A stretch of 64,000 nt of DNA from Hedera helix (lineage: Eukaryota; Streptophyta; Magnoliopsida; Apiales; Araliaceae), in NCBI GenBank assembly GCA_947179155.2, contig OX359266.1, positions 48,226,039-48,290,038 on the forward strand. Reading direction: 5' to 3'. Positions 24,970-38,263 of the stretch are shown piece after piece (the first letter of the stretch is position 1; every line of letters begins with the position of its first letter). The translations under genes were made by a program, and so were the position numbers. Under the pieces are notes generated by a model that saw only the letters and a program-made list of their open reading frames with translations, searched no databases and was not told the origin of the DNA.

Positions 24970-27900
24970 TTAAAACCAAAAATTAAAAGAAAAATCTTGA
25001 ACGAAAGAAATACGTATATAGATGATGTGGCCACCAAATCTAATGAGGTATGTTGAAATTTTGGGCTTGTGGGTCCAACTTGATTGGACTGGATTTTTGC
25101 CGACACAAAAAGGTTCTTTTAGTGGGGATAACTGCTAAGCCCACTATGTTGATTGGATTTGTTGAAATATCCGACCAGTGAAAGATACAAAAGTGTACCA
25201 AAATTGAACCCTCACTAAAATTAACCAAGGATATCAAATAATATTGTTTTGTTGGGAAATAATATGATATTCTTATATGAATAAAATACATCTATTGTCA
25301 TTAATTATAACATATAAAGGCAAACTAATATATATATATATATATGAACATTACATTATGATCTAACTCGCCTCCCATACACCTTCCAGTCAATTTCATT
25401 TAATTAATAATTAGATGATTGGCGAGTGTTGTACAATGCTAATTTCTTTTGAATGGTCATGGCTATTGAAAAAATTCGTTTGGCAATTATCTAATTATGT
25501 ATTAGATGAAAATCAGTAAAAGTGTATGAAAGCGGAACTAAATCCATTAGAGTAAAATCAATTGCCAAAGGAGCTCTAAACTGCCTGAAAGTAAGTTGGG
25601 CTTTGATGGATTAAATGGGCCTTGAAAAGTATTCGCTCTCATGCGAGCTAAGCTAAGGCAGAAGCAACTCATACAAAGATGGGCATTTAAATTTCACAAA
25701 TTATATGTTAAATCCAGCAAATCTATATAAACCCTTGACATATAAAAATAAAAAACTACCTTGCTATATATATATATATTTTGTATGCAAATCTAAACCT
25801 TTAGGTGAATAATTTAAATACAAACAATTTGCGTAATGACAGACTAAATAAATTGGTGGCGGCCGACTGGCAAATTAATATTGAAGTTGAAATGTTAGAA
25901 AGGTGAATGCTTAGGGAGAAAGTAAGTCATGCTTTTCTTCCCCCCTAACGAAATAGTCCTCCAGGACAATTAGGTAATCCATCCACTTACTCTTTTATTT
26001 TGGGAAAATACAAATAATAATTCAACAAGAACTCTCTCGCGTGAATAAGAGATAAGTACCACACTTATTTGAAAGAGATTTTGCAAAAATATTAAATTTT
26101 ATTTGTAAGAAAATCAATTTTCTCTATTTTAAAGCATTTATTATTAAAATATGAATTAATTAATGAGGGAGGTTATCATATAAGTGTAAGATTTATTTAT
26201 TTAGAGAAATAGTTTAAATGAAACAATTCTCATGCATGTCCACTCACACACAAAAAAAAAAAGAAAAAAACATGATTCTCATGTTGGTCTGTACATTCTG
26301 CTTAACTAGAATTACTTCCATGAGGTGTGAGAGGATCAATAAACATGAGAAACCAACCAACCTTTTTATGTCCAAAAGGAAAAAAACAAAACGAACCTTA
26401 TCCCTTGCAATCCCATTTAAGATCAAATTTAGTCCAGCCTTTCTACGGGAAGCAAAATTTTAATAAGATTCCAAATTTAAAGTCTCTAGTATATAAGTAA
26501 GCGATGATCACTTTAACTATCATTATAATTTACTTATATTATCATAAAGGTTGAGGGTTAAAATTTTGTTAATAACAAGTTATTATAAAAATACGTTCAG
26601 AAGTCCATGTGCCGACAGAGAGATGAAAACAAATTATCCCCTCTCTTCTTAAATTAAAATAAATTATTATAATAGATTAAAATATTTTTAAAAAAAAAGA
26701 AGAAGTCTCGTATATAAATTTATATTATAGATATAAATTATATATAAATATTAAGTATAAAATAACATGACATATAATGTATAAATATTTAGTTGACCCA
26801 TTTAATTGTACCACCCAAGCTCCACACAACAACCAAATCTCTTCATAATAGGTCCACCAATCACACATTATATGCCACTTGATTTTGGGCATATTTTTTT
26901 TTTTTTTATGTATGATTCGTGTTCATAATAGAACTCCTCACATATATTATATCATTATTATATTAATTATTTAGCAACTATATATACTCTCTTTTTTTCA
27001 TAAAAAAAATTCTTATAAAAACATTTTAGTGATTAAGGCTATTCTATTGTTTTACATTTTCTCCTAAAATTAGTAAGTTCTTACAATAGTATTGTTGATG
27101 GTTTTTCATACCTTCTTCATTTAGTTTTAGTTATTTTTGCACCTTTTGATTGATCTCTTTATTTATGTACGTACACCTTTATTTCAACATGATAATAAAA
27201 TTATAATAATAAACTTGAATATATTGAATCGTACTATACTACTACTAATAAAAAAATAAAAATAAAAAAATTTGTAAAACAATTTTTATTTATTTATAAA
27301 TATGAGTCTTTTTGTATAACAGGTCTATAATGATATATTTGCACCCTAAAAAAGGAGAGACCTATCATGATATACAAAAATATGATAAAGGCACATATAT
27401 GTGAAACAAAAACGTACTCTCATTTTGGGGTTAGTTTTGGTTGCCGTTTTGAATTATGGGGAGTTAGAAGGTTATATCATCTTTCACCGCTGAGGCAATG
27501 GGTATCCTCAAAGACATCTTTTTTGCTATGGACCGCACGTTACATTTGGATTTAAAAAAAATAGAATAAATGAAGGAACAGAGTAGAGAATGAAATATAA
27601 TAGATAATGGAATGATTTATTTTATTTTAAATGAAATAAATCATTTTATATTATCCCTTAAAGAATAAAATTTATAAATTTTGCAGGGATGAAAATAGTC
27701 CGTTTCATTCCATTCTAATAGAGTAACTAAATATAATTTTTTTTACTTTATAAGAATGAATTATTTCATTCTTACATTTATTCCTCAAATTTAAGCGTGA
27801 CATTAACATTACAGATATTATTATGGACTCTAATTCTATAAACTTGATCAACTTAGTTCAGTTTGGTTGTGAGGATCTCTCCGAAATCTATCATTTGATC

Positions 27901-28415
27901 TCAGAATATCTTTTTTTATTTAGAAGTTTCGAGCGTTATTCTTTTTCTCATATATTTAGAGATGACAATATTTTAACACATCACTTGTTGAGATAACTTT
28001 TTCTTTTGATAGATTTTATTCTTGAATAAAAGAAATTCTCCTTTAATTTTATCAAATTTGTAATTCGGATCGTTTTAATAAATAATCTCCCCTCTTTTCC
28101 GGAGTTTCTATTTTTATATTTTTTCAGAAAAAAAAGAAAAACATAAACTTCAAATCTAATTTAAGGCCACAATAACAACACTCTTTTTGGCCCACTATCA
28201 CTATCCCAAAATAATTGGACAGGGACTTGTCTATCTTATCCCGCAAAATGTATCTATATATATTATAGGAAATTGCATCCAATTCTCCTACTTTTAGCTC
28301 TTTGATAGAGTAGCTTGTACAAGCAACCTAAGAATAGCATAATTTCGATTGATAAAAAAAGAAATAACAGAATTGCTCATTAATTAAAATTTGGTCAATG
28401 GCTGCCTTTTAACAA

Positions 28416-28694
28416 TACTTCCTCTTTTTCATTATATAAGTCATTTAAGATATAATTATATATATTAAAAAATCTCAATAATAGTAATATTAAGTAATTA
28501 ATATTAATTTGAAATTTCATTACTACTCATGCAGTAATTAATTTTTCACATCCTCCTTCTCTCTCTCAATTATTCCATCTTTAAGGATAAAGTAAAAAAT
28601 GATTAATTTTTTTCCTCTGAATATATGTAAAACATTTTATATTTTGAAAAAAAATAAAAATTAAAACGGTTTATATAATAAAAAGGAGGGAATA
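28416..28694. mobile_element. Stowaway-type MITE in duplication copy 2
   Basis: The duplicated counterpart of 23259-23536, with the same ends and TA flanks. Confidence 0.7.
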
Positions 28695-29725
28695 TTATTA
28701 TACTCATAAAGTAAATTAATAAAGACTTTCCCTCGTATTAAATCAAGTTAAAAAGCAACTCAAAAAAGACAATAATTAAATATAACAAATAAACTATAAA
28801 ATTCCATTTAACAAAGGAAAATAATTTATATGTTAGATAAATTTTACGATAAAATTGAATTGTAATTAGCGTGGAATTTTAGTTAATATAATAGAATAAT
28901 AATATATAAGTTTTTTTTTATTCTCTTATATTTCATGTAATACGCTGTATTTATTATCAAAATAATATCATCATCCATAATGACTCTTTACTAAATCGAT
29001 AAGTTTACTTCAAAATAAATGGAAACTTACTAAGTTTCTCTCTCACACACAAACACACACTGTTCTAAAACTTGGACGTTATTAATTCAATAGAAGCACT
29101 CGAATGGAAAGGTGTAATTTGATAAGCATTGAAAATTGACTGTGATTTTGTCTATTTCATTGGATCTCACATATTTATAAATGAGACAGTATGAAAAATA
29201 CTATAAAAAAAAATCATTTAACTTGCGACTAAAGCCCTATCATCAGTATTTCAAATGGCATAATAAAAAAAGAAGATGAAATAGTAAGATTTTCAATGCG
29301 ATTAATTTTAAATTGATATAAATTCATTTGACCTTCAATAATATACTTTTGAGTATTATAAATAATTTAAAAGTATAATTTACATTAAATATAAATGTCT
29401 TAAAGTCAAAAAAAACCAAGACTTAATTTAGAGAATAATTTTAAGGGCCCTTAATTACTTAGTCCTTCAAGTGTCAAAATCAAATTAGGCGGTGTCACCT
29501 AAACGATGAAACGAATGCCGCATCAGTTGTCCTTTTCCTTATCCACCATATCTCATTGCGGAGGAGGAGGAGGAGGAGGAGGAGGGGCAACAATGTATAG
29601 ATTTTCCCACTAGCAAACAAGATTCCAAACGTAGGCAGGATTAATTAATTATGAACTGTATTATTTCCCGTTGAAATGTCATCTAAAATATGTGTTGATT
29701 ACACGCAATGATTTAGTCCCTACAA

Positions 29726-30147
29726 CTAAGGGTGTTCAAAAAAATCGATTTTTTAGGTTTTTTACCGAACTAGTTGGTACCAATTTTTTTCGGTATCAGT
29801 TTTTTCAGTTTTTTATACTTTTCGGTACCGGTATGGATATTTTTGAATTTCGGTAAAAACCGATATACCAAAAAAATCAAAATAAATAATATAATATTAA
29901 ATTTATATTAATTATTATAATATATATAATAATTATATATATTATTATAATCTATAAATAAATTAATATATAATTATTATTTATAAATTTTAATTATATA
30001 TATTACCAATCGGTATAAACCGAAAATCGAACCGAATTTGTACCAAACTGGTACCGGTACCGGTTCTTGTTTTAGCGGCACTTTCGGTTCGGTACCGGTT
30101 CGATTTTTTAAGTACCGGTTTAATTTTTTACTGATGGACACCCCTAT
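29726..30147. mobile_element. 422-bp hAT-like non-autonomous element, present only in copy 2
   Basis: Absent from copy 1, where CTACAA runs straight into TTCTCC. Here CTACAA is repeated on both sides (29720-29725 and 30148-30153). Termini are TAAGGGTGTTCA and, reverse complemented, TAGGGGTGTCCA, a common plant hAT end. The interior is an inverted pair rich in CGGTACCGGT, with an AT-rich centre at about 29880-30005. Confidence 0.8.
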
Positions 30148-30738
30148 CTACAATTCTCCAAATTGACATAAAAATGAATAGGCCAATGTAAAAAATTATA
30201 CTCCAGTATGAATTTTGGTGGCGTAGTTCGGTAACCTAAATAATAACTTTCTACACAAACATATAACTGATATACAATAATTATATATATAGTATAAAAT
30301 ATTTTTTCCGTTTTAAATTATAACATCTTCTTCTTTACAAATCCCTGTTTGTAATACCCAAAAGGCTAGGGAAAGAAATACATATATATTTAAAACCAAA
30401 AATTAAAAGAAAAATCTTGAACGAAAGAAATACGTATATAGATGATGTGGCCACCAAATCCAATGAGGTATGTTGAAATTTTGGGCTTGTGGGTCCAACT
30501 TGATTGGACTGGATTTTTGCCGACACAAAAAAGGTTCTTTTAGTGGTGCTAAGCCCACTATGTTGATTGGATTTGTTGAAATATCCGACCAGTGAAAGAT
30601 ACAAAAGTGTACCAAAATTGTACCCTGACTAAAATTAACCAAGGATATCAAATAATATTGTTTTGTTGGGAAATAATATGATATTCTTATATGAATAAAA
30701 TACATCTATTGTCATTAATTATAACATATAAAGGCAAA

Positions 30739-30740
<2 letters not shown>

Positions 30741-30799
<59 letters not shown>
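30741..30799. repeat. TA microsatellite, expanded in copy 2
   Basis: About 29 TA units, against about 9 units at the matching site in copy 1 (25329-25346). Confidence 0.9.
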
Positions 30800-30802
<3 letters not shown>

Positions 30803-31122
30803 CATTACATTATGATCTAACTCGCCTCCCATACACCTTCCAGTCAATTTCATTTAATTAATAATTAGATGATTGGCGAGTGTTGAACAATGCTAATTTC
30901 TTTTGAATGGTCATGGCTATTGAAAAAATTCGTTTGGCAATTATCTAATTATGTATTAGATGAAAATCAGTAAAAGTGTATGAAAGCGGTACTAAATCCA
31001 TTAGAGTAAAATCAATTGCCAAAGGAGCTCTAAACTGCCTGAAAGTAAGTTGGGCTTTGATGGATTAAATGGGCCGTGAAAAGTATTCGCTCTCATGAGA
31101 GCTAAGCTAAGCCAGAAGCAAC

Positions 31123-32250
31123 GAAAGTGTTGAGACGATTTATTGATCTATAATAATCAATAACTAAATATAACAAAGCATCATGTAATACACTCCATTA
31201 TGTTGATTTTTTTTTCATGATGTCGAAGAGTTTTGCTGATATAATGTATGTTATTTATTCATACTAAACTCTTCATATCTTGTGAATGTATATAATTCAC
31301 AAGTATATGCATATATGTATATATTATGATTTAATCTTACTAAACATATCGTATCATGTGGATATATCATTCTTGAGTATATATATATATATATAAAAAT
31401 ACGTATAATAATTTAATCTACGCATATTTATATACCCGTGATCTTGCATAGGTTATCTATCTAATAATAATATAGTACTCCCTTTATTTGAAATATAATA
31501 TTTGATTTTTTAAAAGTTAAATTGAGACACGTTAACGTGAAGATGTGTTTAAAAGGAGCTTGAATTCTAAATATCAAAAGAAACTAAAAACTTGAAGGAA
31601 GTCAAGAGTGAAAATTGAAAGTCTCAAATATGGTGAGATGAGGTGTACAGTTGTTTGAAAATGAAAAAGAATGGAATGATTTGAAGAGAACAGACAATCA
31701 ATAGCTGAATATTTTGTACGTTAGATAATTGATAAAATTACCTTATAGGGAAAAAAAGAAGATGATTTAATTTTTTTTAATTACAACTATATGTATTTAC
31801 TTATTTTATTTTGATCTTTGTAGTTGATTATATTAACATGAAATTTGAAAGTGTTTTCAGTTAGTGTCGTACCACTAAAATGATGTTAATGATAAGCTTT
31901 GGATGATTGAGATGGATTTCCTCCCGTCAGAATGTTGGGTGCACCCGAACTCATGAAATTGAAATTTAATGCCAAAAGCAAGCACAGCGTACTACTCGAA
32001 ACCATAAATAAATAAAAAAAGTAATTGAGATTTGGAAGACAACGGGGAGCACATGATGAATATGAAATGCAGTGTCCTATAAACAGCACACGACTGCTTC
32101 CAACCTTCTCCCTGGCATTATTCTATACCCTACTACTACACATGAAGAAGGGAAGAGCTTCAAAAGAATTCTAAACCAAACTCAATGCAAAAACACGCAT
32201 TTTAGTACAAAATATATGCAAATATCATAACAAATCCGGAATTCAAACAG
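31123..32250. other. Intergenic and 3' flank of the beta-tubulin gene
   Basis: No gene recognised. A lone TACTCCCTTTATTTG MITE end sits at about 31475, with no clear partner. A 67-codon frame on the minus strand at 31886-32089 has no recognisable domain and is not called. Confidence 0.5.
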
Positions 32251-32354
32251 ATAAACAGAACTAGAACTGGACATCTATTCAACATCCCCAACCTCTCAGT
32301 CCCCCTCACCATTATACCCTTGCAGAATGAAAAGAAGAAAAAAAAAAGAGGCAA

Positions 32355-32442
32355 TTTTAAGATTCAATCCAGTAGGAGCAGACTTAACAAGAATAATCTT
32401 TTAAGATTCAATCCAGTAGGAGCAGAATTAACAAGAATAATC
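32355..32442. repeat. 44-bp tandem duplication in the beta-tubulin 3' UTR
   Basis: Units at 32355-32398 and 32399-32442 each start TTTTAAGATTCAATCCAGTA and differ at one base. They lie 72-159 nt past the stop codon (minus strand), so they are probably transcribed. Confidence 0.85.
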
Positions 32443-32513
32443 TTTTGATTCCATACGAAAAAACATGATAACCCCAATCACATAGTGAATCCACCATAGG
32501 ATTAGGACTATTA

Positions 32514-34730
32514 TCACATACCCACCATGCCTCCTTCCTCTTCCCCATCCTCGTCCTCGTACTCGCCTTCCTCATCAGCAGTAGCATCCTGATACTGCTG
32601 GTACTCGGACACCAGATCATTCATATTGCTTTCTGCTTCGGTGAACTCCATCTCGTCCATTCCTTCACCAGTGTACCAGTGCAAGAAAGCCTTCCTCCTG
32701 AACATAGCAGTAAATTGCTCACTTACTCGCCTGAACATTTCCTGAATAGATGTTGAATTTCCAATGAAGGTTGATGCCATGGAAAGACCCCTGGGTGGAA
32801 TGTCACACACACTTGACTTCACATTATTGGGAATCCACTCCACAAAGTAAGAGGAGTTTTTGTTTTGAACATTGATCATCTGCTCATCCACTTCTTTTGT
32901 GCTCATTTTGCCTCTAAACATGGCCGAGGCAGTGAGGTAGCGACCATGTCGTGGGTCAGCAGCGCACATCATGTTCTTGGAATCCCACATTTGTTGGGTC
33001 AGCTCAGGGACAGTAAGGGCACGGTATTGCTGAGAACCACGAGAGGTCAGAGGAGCAAATCCCACCATAAAGAAGTGTAGACGAGGGAAGGGGATCAGGT
33101 TTACAGCAAGCTTTCGAAGGTCAGAGTTAAGTTGACCAGGGAATCGAAGGCAGCAGGTCACTCCACTCATTGTTGCAGATATCAAGTGGTTTAGGTCACC
33201 AACTGTTAAAGTAAAGGGAGGTCAGATTGCAAATGAATAAAAAGCTTATACTCGCATAAGCATTTGAATAAATCAACAAATAACGGAAAAATTGCTAAGC
33301 AAACCATATTCTTTAGCGAGTTTGATTTAGCAACTATCAGCCACTGAAACATCAGACTAAACAACATATGGACCGATGCATTTCAAAGGCATGCAAAACA
33401 AAAAACGTACACGGTGCATCATAACACTATCCACCAGATTCTTTTATATTTCTAATTTTTGTAAACCTCTGCGACAAAAATTGATTGTTTAGTTCCATAA
33501 AACATTACTCCATTCTTTAACAACAACTTCCACACAATTAAGGAATATAAAGATGCAAAACTTTGAATTCAGTGACACAAGTCAGGCTAAACAACAACTT
33601 TAAAGTATTGTACTCACAGCTAGGAGTGGTAAGCTTGAGAGTCCTGAAACAGATATCATACAGAGCTTCATTATCCAGGACCATGCATTCATCTGCATTC
33701 TCTACGAGCTGATGGATAGAAAGGGTGGCATTGTATGGCTCAACCACTGTATCTGAGACCTTTGGTGAAGGGAAAACAGAGAATGTGAGCATCATCCTGT
33801 CTGGGTATTCTTCCCTGATTTTTGAAATCAGCAGGGTCCCCATCCCAGAACCTGTTCCTCCACCAAGGGAGTGGCAGACCTGAAACCCTGAAAAAAGACA
33901 GTTGTATTACAACTAGGATATCTCAAAGCATCAAAATTTTAAACCCAAAGAGTTGCATAATTTAGAAACAAAATTTTCAAAAAATCGTTTCAACAATAAT
34001 GGATTTCATTAACATTGAGAAATAGAGAATCACACTGCTTATTAGTTATTAGCTCTTTTGCATTAGATTTGCCAGTGATTGAAAATAAGGATACTAACTA
34101 GAAAAGAACAAGTTAAACTACACTGGGAACCACATTGTGCAGTGACCACTGAATTAACTTTACACTGGACTACTTTCCTCGTTCTGCTTCTTAGCATGTC
34201 AAACTCTGCAGTAATGATATATGGTTGCTATATATTCATAATACATTCCTCAAATGTTCAGAAATCCTCTATAGACAAAATGCTCAAACTAGAGACCAAA
34301 AAAGCTGAAGTAAAATTGGGCAATAATGCAAATTACCTTGCAGGCAGTCACAGTTCTCAGCTTCCTTCCTCACAACATCAAGAACCGAGTCAATAAGTTC
34401 AGCACCATCAGTGTAGTGTCCTTTAGCCCAATTATTACCCGCACCAGATTGACCGAATACAAAGTTGTCAGGGCGGAATATCTGCCCGTAGGGACCAGTT
34501 CTAACACTGTCCATAGTTCCAGGCTCCAGATCCATGAGAACGGCACGGGGAACAAACCTCCCACAAGAAGCCTCGTTGTAGTACACGTTGACACGTTCCA
34601 GTTGCAGATCAGATTTACCAACATACTTTCCAGTTGGATCAATGCCATGTTCATCACAGACAACTTCCCAGAACTTCGATCCAATTTGGTTGCCACATTG
34701 GCCACCCTGAACATGAAGGATTTCCCTCAT
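32514..34730 (-). CDS. TUBB: Beta-tubulin
   Basis: Three exons on the minus strand: 34730-34337 (394 nt), 33887-33618 (270 nt) and 33202-32514 (689 nt). 394 and 270 nt are the standard plant beta-tubulin exon sizes. The product is 450 residues. It begins MREILHVQGGQCGNQIG (MREI is the cotranslational autoregulation tag). The GTP-binding loop GGGTGSG is at residues 140-146. The acidic tail (DATADEEGEYEDEDGEEEGG) ends MVGM. Beta-tubulin pairs with alpha-tubulin as the microtubule subunit and hydrolyses GTP in the polymer. All exon joins keep frame, and no break or missing key residue was seen. A leader intron of 813 nt and a TATA box lie upstream. Confidence 0.98.
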
Positions 34731-34735
34731 TTTTC

Positions 34736-35548
34736 CTGAAATTCAGAAAAGGAAAACAATTCAATTCACACACAACAAAGCTCTTTGAATGAAGCCAGAT
34801 GTATTTCTTTCAAATCTAAACTATCAAAGTTTTGTATGTATCCTCAATTTTCATGGAAGTCATTAAACTGACCGAGAAGAAATTAACAAGAGTTCTTTGA
34901 TCTTAAAGATAAAATTAATTTAGAGAAATCAAAATATTTCCGATAGATTTTTTTGTGAAATACAGGTTAGTCTCATTAAAAACATATGAAATGTAGATTT
35001 AAGACACTAAATAACATAGGAAGTGTACATAAAATTGCAATGAAACCAATAAATTCGCAAAAAAAAAAAATCAATAACTTATATGGAATATGTAAATTGT
35101 TCTGGTATCTACAGTAAATCTAACAACAGAGCCAAAATGATAAATAATAAATCAATATAGAACAAATTACAACGAGATTCAACAGATATAAATATAGATA
35201 TATATATCGAAACTCAACAGATCTAATAATCAAGAAGCTCTTAGATCAATATACATAGTCCTAATATTAAATGAATGTATAGTAATGCCATACAGAATTT
35301 CACCAGAAATACAAACTCAGACATCGAAATTCCTTAAACACCAGAACTGAAGAAGAAATTGAATAGGTCTAGCATCGAAAATGAAGATGAAAACATTATA
35401 GGAATCATCAACACATAATGTAATAGAAAATCAGCACACTAAATATCCACAGTCAATATGCTAAATGATTACCGGGAAAATTTCTAAAGATTGAACAAAT
35501 TCATAAAATTCAAGTAAAAAGAAACATGAGCAAATATCAAATTCTAAC
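34736..35548 (-). other. Leader (5' UTR) intron of beta-tubulin
   Basis: On the minus strand the donor is AAAG/GTTAG at 35549/35548 and the acceptor TGAATTTCAG ends at 34736, five bases before the ATG. The intron is AT-rich with no open frame. Leader introns in tubulin genes often raise expression; that role is inference here. Confidence 0.7.
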
Positions 35549-35637
35549 CTTTTCAGATCCTGAGATTTTGATCACAGTTGAATACGTGTAAGGAGAGTGA
35601 AGAGGAGAGTGTGAAGACAGTGGCGATCCTGGAAAGA

Positions 35638-35680
35638 TTTTATATACGGGAGAGGCGAGAGAAAGGGAGATCTAACGGCT
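35638..35680 (-). promoter_or_regulatory. Beta-tubulin core promoter: TATA box and MSA-like element
   Basis: On the minus strand, TATATAAAA (35646-35638) lies 90 nt upstream of the leader donor. On the plus strand TCTAACGGCT at 35671-35680 fits the mitosis-specific activator consensus YCYAACGGYY at every position. MSA sites bind three-repeat MYB factors (MYB3R) for G2/M expression. A second weaker AACGG core (minus strand) is at 35720-35724. Confidence 0.6.
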
Positions 35681-35699
35681 GTTGTTATTTCCCTCCTAG

Positions 35700-38210
35700 T
35701 TCTTGGTGACAGACGAGTGCCGTTTGATGGTGAAAACGGACGGTGGTGATGAGGTTTTACTGGGGTGACTAGGTGAGATATATTTTAAAAATGGAAAATG
35801 AAATTAGTGTCAGATATACCCTTTGTCGCAAATGACTGGAATGTCCTCTGACTATCCGTCTTCCGAAGTCAATGGAATGTCTGTCGCTCCATAGTTTTGG
35901 GAATTATTGACTAATTGATTCAATAATGTTTGATAAAATGTATTTAAAGTTTTATTACGTACAAAAATAATAGTTCATAATATATTCAATTATTAAGTAC
36001 AAAAATATATTTCATTCGTTCTAAATTATATATTATTTTTCACTTTTAAAAATCAATTGAAAATATTTTTAAATTTAAAATTTAGATGACTCATTAAAAA
36101 TTATGAAACAATTAAATTTATAATAAATAATAATTATTAAATAGTTTACAATATTTACCATTGTATCGATTAAAATAAAAAGAATATACGCTAATTTAGA
36201 GTTTAAAAATCTATTAAGTTAACTTTAAATAGTCATCAATAATCAAATAATATAGAATAAAAAAAGTATATTAATTAATTAAGTTAATTAACACAATAGC
36301 AAATTGAACTTATAATACTAAACAACAAAATAAGACGAATAAAGACAAATAAGAATATTTTTGTCCACTTTATAAAAATAAAGAAGATCGCGCTTGATAT
36401 ATATATATATGCTTGATAAACTTTTTGTAACTATATGATAAATAAAGATATTTATGTTCAAATTACTGAAACATAAGAGATGTTTTTGTCTATAAAAAGT
36501 TCTCTACATGACCAAATATGTGGTAATCTAAGATGATAGAGCTATGCGATAATGTTGACATTATATTGAGAATGTAAAATTATTAATAGATCAAACACAA
36601 TTTATAAAAATCATCGATTCATATTATTGAATATTTAAGATGACCATTATGTGTGTTCCTAAGTTATCATATGTTAGGTAATATTTATTAGGAAATGATT
36701 TAGATATTAATAAATTTCTTGACGAAACTAGATAATAATTAACGGATAATTTTAGATGATAAAATTAAATAAATTAATATAATATTGTTTTAATTTATAT
36801 TATTGACATAAATTTATGTCATAAGTAACAATAGTCATCTTGCTTTAATATAATTAAGGCAATTTTATTTTCGCAATATTTTTCCGATAATTTTGCAAGT
36901 CCTTCTCTTGCAAGAAGGTGAGATTATACATTTCCAGTGTGTGAGCAGAGAATCAAAGGGGCATAAAAGTCAATGAGTCGGGCTAAAAGGGTGGTGAGAA
37001 AATATCATAAACTAACGAGAGATTCCTTGTTGCATCTGTACTCCAAATTTTTATTTTTATTTTCGTTATTTATGTGTCATCCGATTTATTTAGGAGATTT
37101 TCGGTCTGGCTTTCCGATCGATCATAGTACAAGATCACAGTCACTCTACAGCGCGTACGATTAACTCTCACATGATCTGACTTTTAACCGTCAGATGAAC
37201 TTTGTAAGGCATCTTTGATTGAAGTATATTTGGTGGACACATTCCTTGGGGCGCGTAAACATTGCATTTAGAGTTGGCAGGAAAAAGACAAGATTTGTCT
37301 AATGTATTGGCAGCAGGTCACATGAGAAAGAGTTGCCAACATGTGACCTGCCAACCAATTTCTCTCTCACAGACGACACACTATTTTAACCCTAGTTAGT
37401 GATATTGTATGTAGTTTAAGGCTTGTTTGATAATAATAGGTTGAATTGATTTAATTTAAAATTTTAAATGATTTTTAGATTAAATCTGTTTGATAACTAA
37501 ATTTAAAAAATTAATCTTTCAGTCCACTTAATTTAATACAATTAGTCTAAACTTACAAAAAAAAATGGGATATATATAATGTTAATGTTGGATAATTAAA
37601 TTTTATTAATTAGAATAATTTTTCTAAATTATTATTATTGATTGATTAACTTTTAAACAACATGAAAGTAATAATTATATTACTTATTAAAAAAAAATAT
37701 AAAGATAAAAATGAAAATTAAATCAATTTTCAGATATTAGATTCACCAACTATCAAATTAGTTAACTTTCAGTTCTTAATTTTCAACTAATATAATTGAT
37801 GCTATAACACTTATTATTCAACGGCTTAAAATTTTCAATTGTACTAATTAATTAACCTCAGCTTATTAAATGGAAAGAGTTTTTTTATTTACAAAATTAT
37901 TAAGGAATTTTTATATGTTTTGTTTGGTATTGTGTTAAACCAAATATAATATAATTATATTATTTTATTCTATCACACACCAAAAGTAATGTTTTTATCC
38001 TCCTAGGGGGGATTTCATCACCCAAGAAGTCAGCGCCCTAATTACTACTGTGTTTGACTGTCAGAAAAAACTACAAGGAAATGGGAAAAAAAGATCAAAC
38101 AGTCAATTATCAAATTGATAGTTAAAATTTACAATGCTTTCTTTCTTTTAACAACTAAAGATCATTACATAAAAATAATATCCATGATGATGATGATCTC
38201 TCAACTCCCA
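35700..38210. other. Intergenic, AT-rich
   Basis: No gene recognised. Holds an extended inverted repeat at 37307-37354, a possible MITE beginning GGCTTGTTTGATAA at about 37421, and a short TA run at about 36397. The short frame at 36973-37164 has no recognisable domain. Confidence 0.5.
37307..37354. repeat. Hairpin-forming inverted repeat
   Basis: Arms CAGGTCACATG (37314-37324) and CATGTGACCTG (37340-37350) pair perfectly over 11 bp around a 15-nt loop. TTGG and CCAA outside extend the stem across a 3-nt bulge. Neither a miRNA-length stem nor a TIR element is evident. Confidence 0.7.
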
Positions 38211-38263
38211 TAATATCACATAAAGTTGATGGATGCAACATCAGCAAGTTGTCAAATGCAACA

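Larger units (their letters stand above)
20509..25665 (+). repeat. Tandem segmental duplication, copy 1 (about 5.16 kb)
   Basis: This stretch recurs in direct orientation at 25666-31122, with very high identity apart from indels. The offset is 5157-5158 bp. The edges share a 3-bp AAC. No conserved protein family was recognised in it; the short frames that occur identically in both copies (for example at 21060 and 26218) are low-complexity and not credible. Inside are a Stowaway-like MITE (23259-23536), a copy-1-only 152-bp insertion (24818-24969), a GGA microsatellite (about 24402-24434) and a TA run (about 25329-25346). Confidence 0.97.
25666..31122 (+). repeat. Tandem segmental duplication, copy 2 (about 5.46 kb with insertions)
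   Basis: Direct copy of 20509-25665. Differences seen: one extra C in a C-run at about 25945; a few substitutions; a 422-bp transposon at 29726-30147; lack of the 152-bp element; a shorter GGA run at about 29561-29585; and a much longer TA run at about 30741-30799. The copy ends at AGAAGCAAC before CGAAAGTG. Confidence 0.97.

Noticed and set aside
31886..32089. 67-codon minus-strand frame, checked as a secreted peptide precursor
   Set aside because: The C-terminal residues do not fit CLE, CEP, IDA or PSY motifs and no signal peptide is clear.
34326..34739. 137-codon plus-strand frame
   Set aside because: Antisense shadow of beta-tubulin exon 1.
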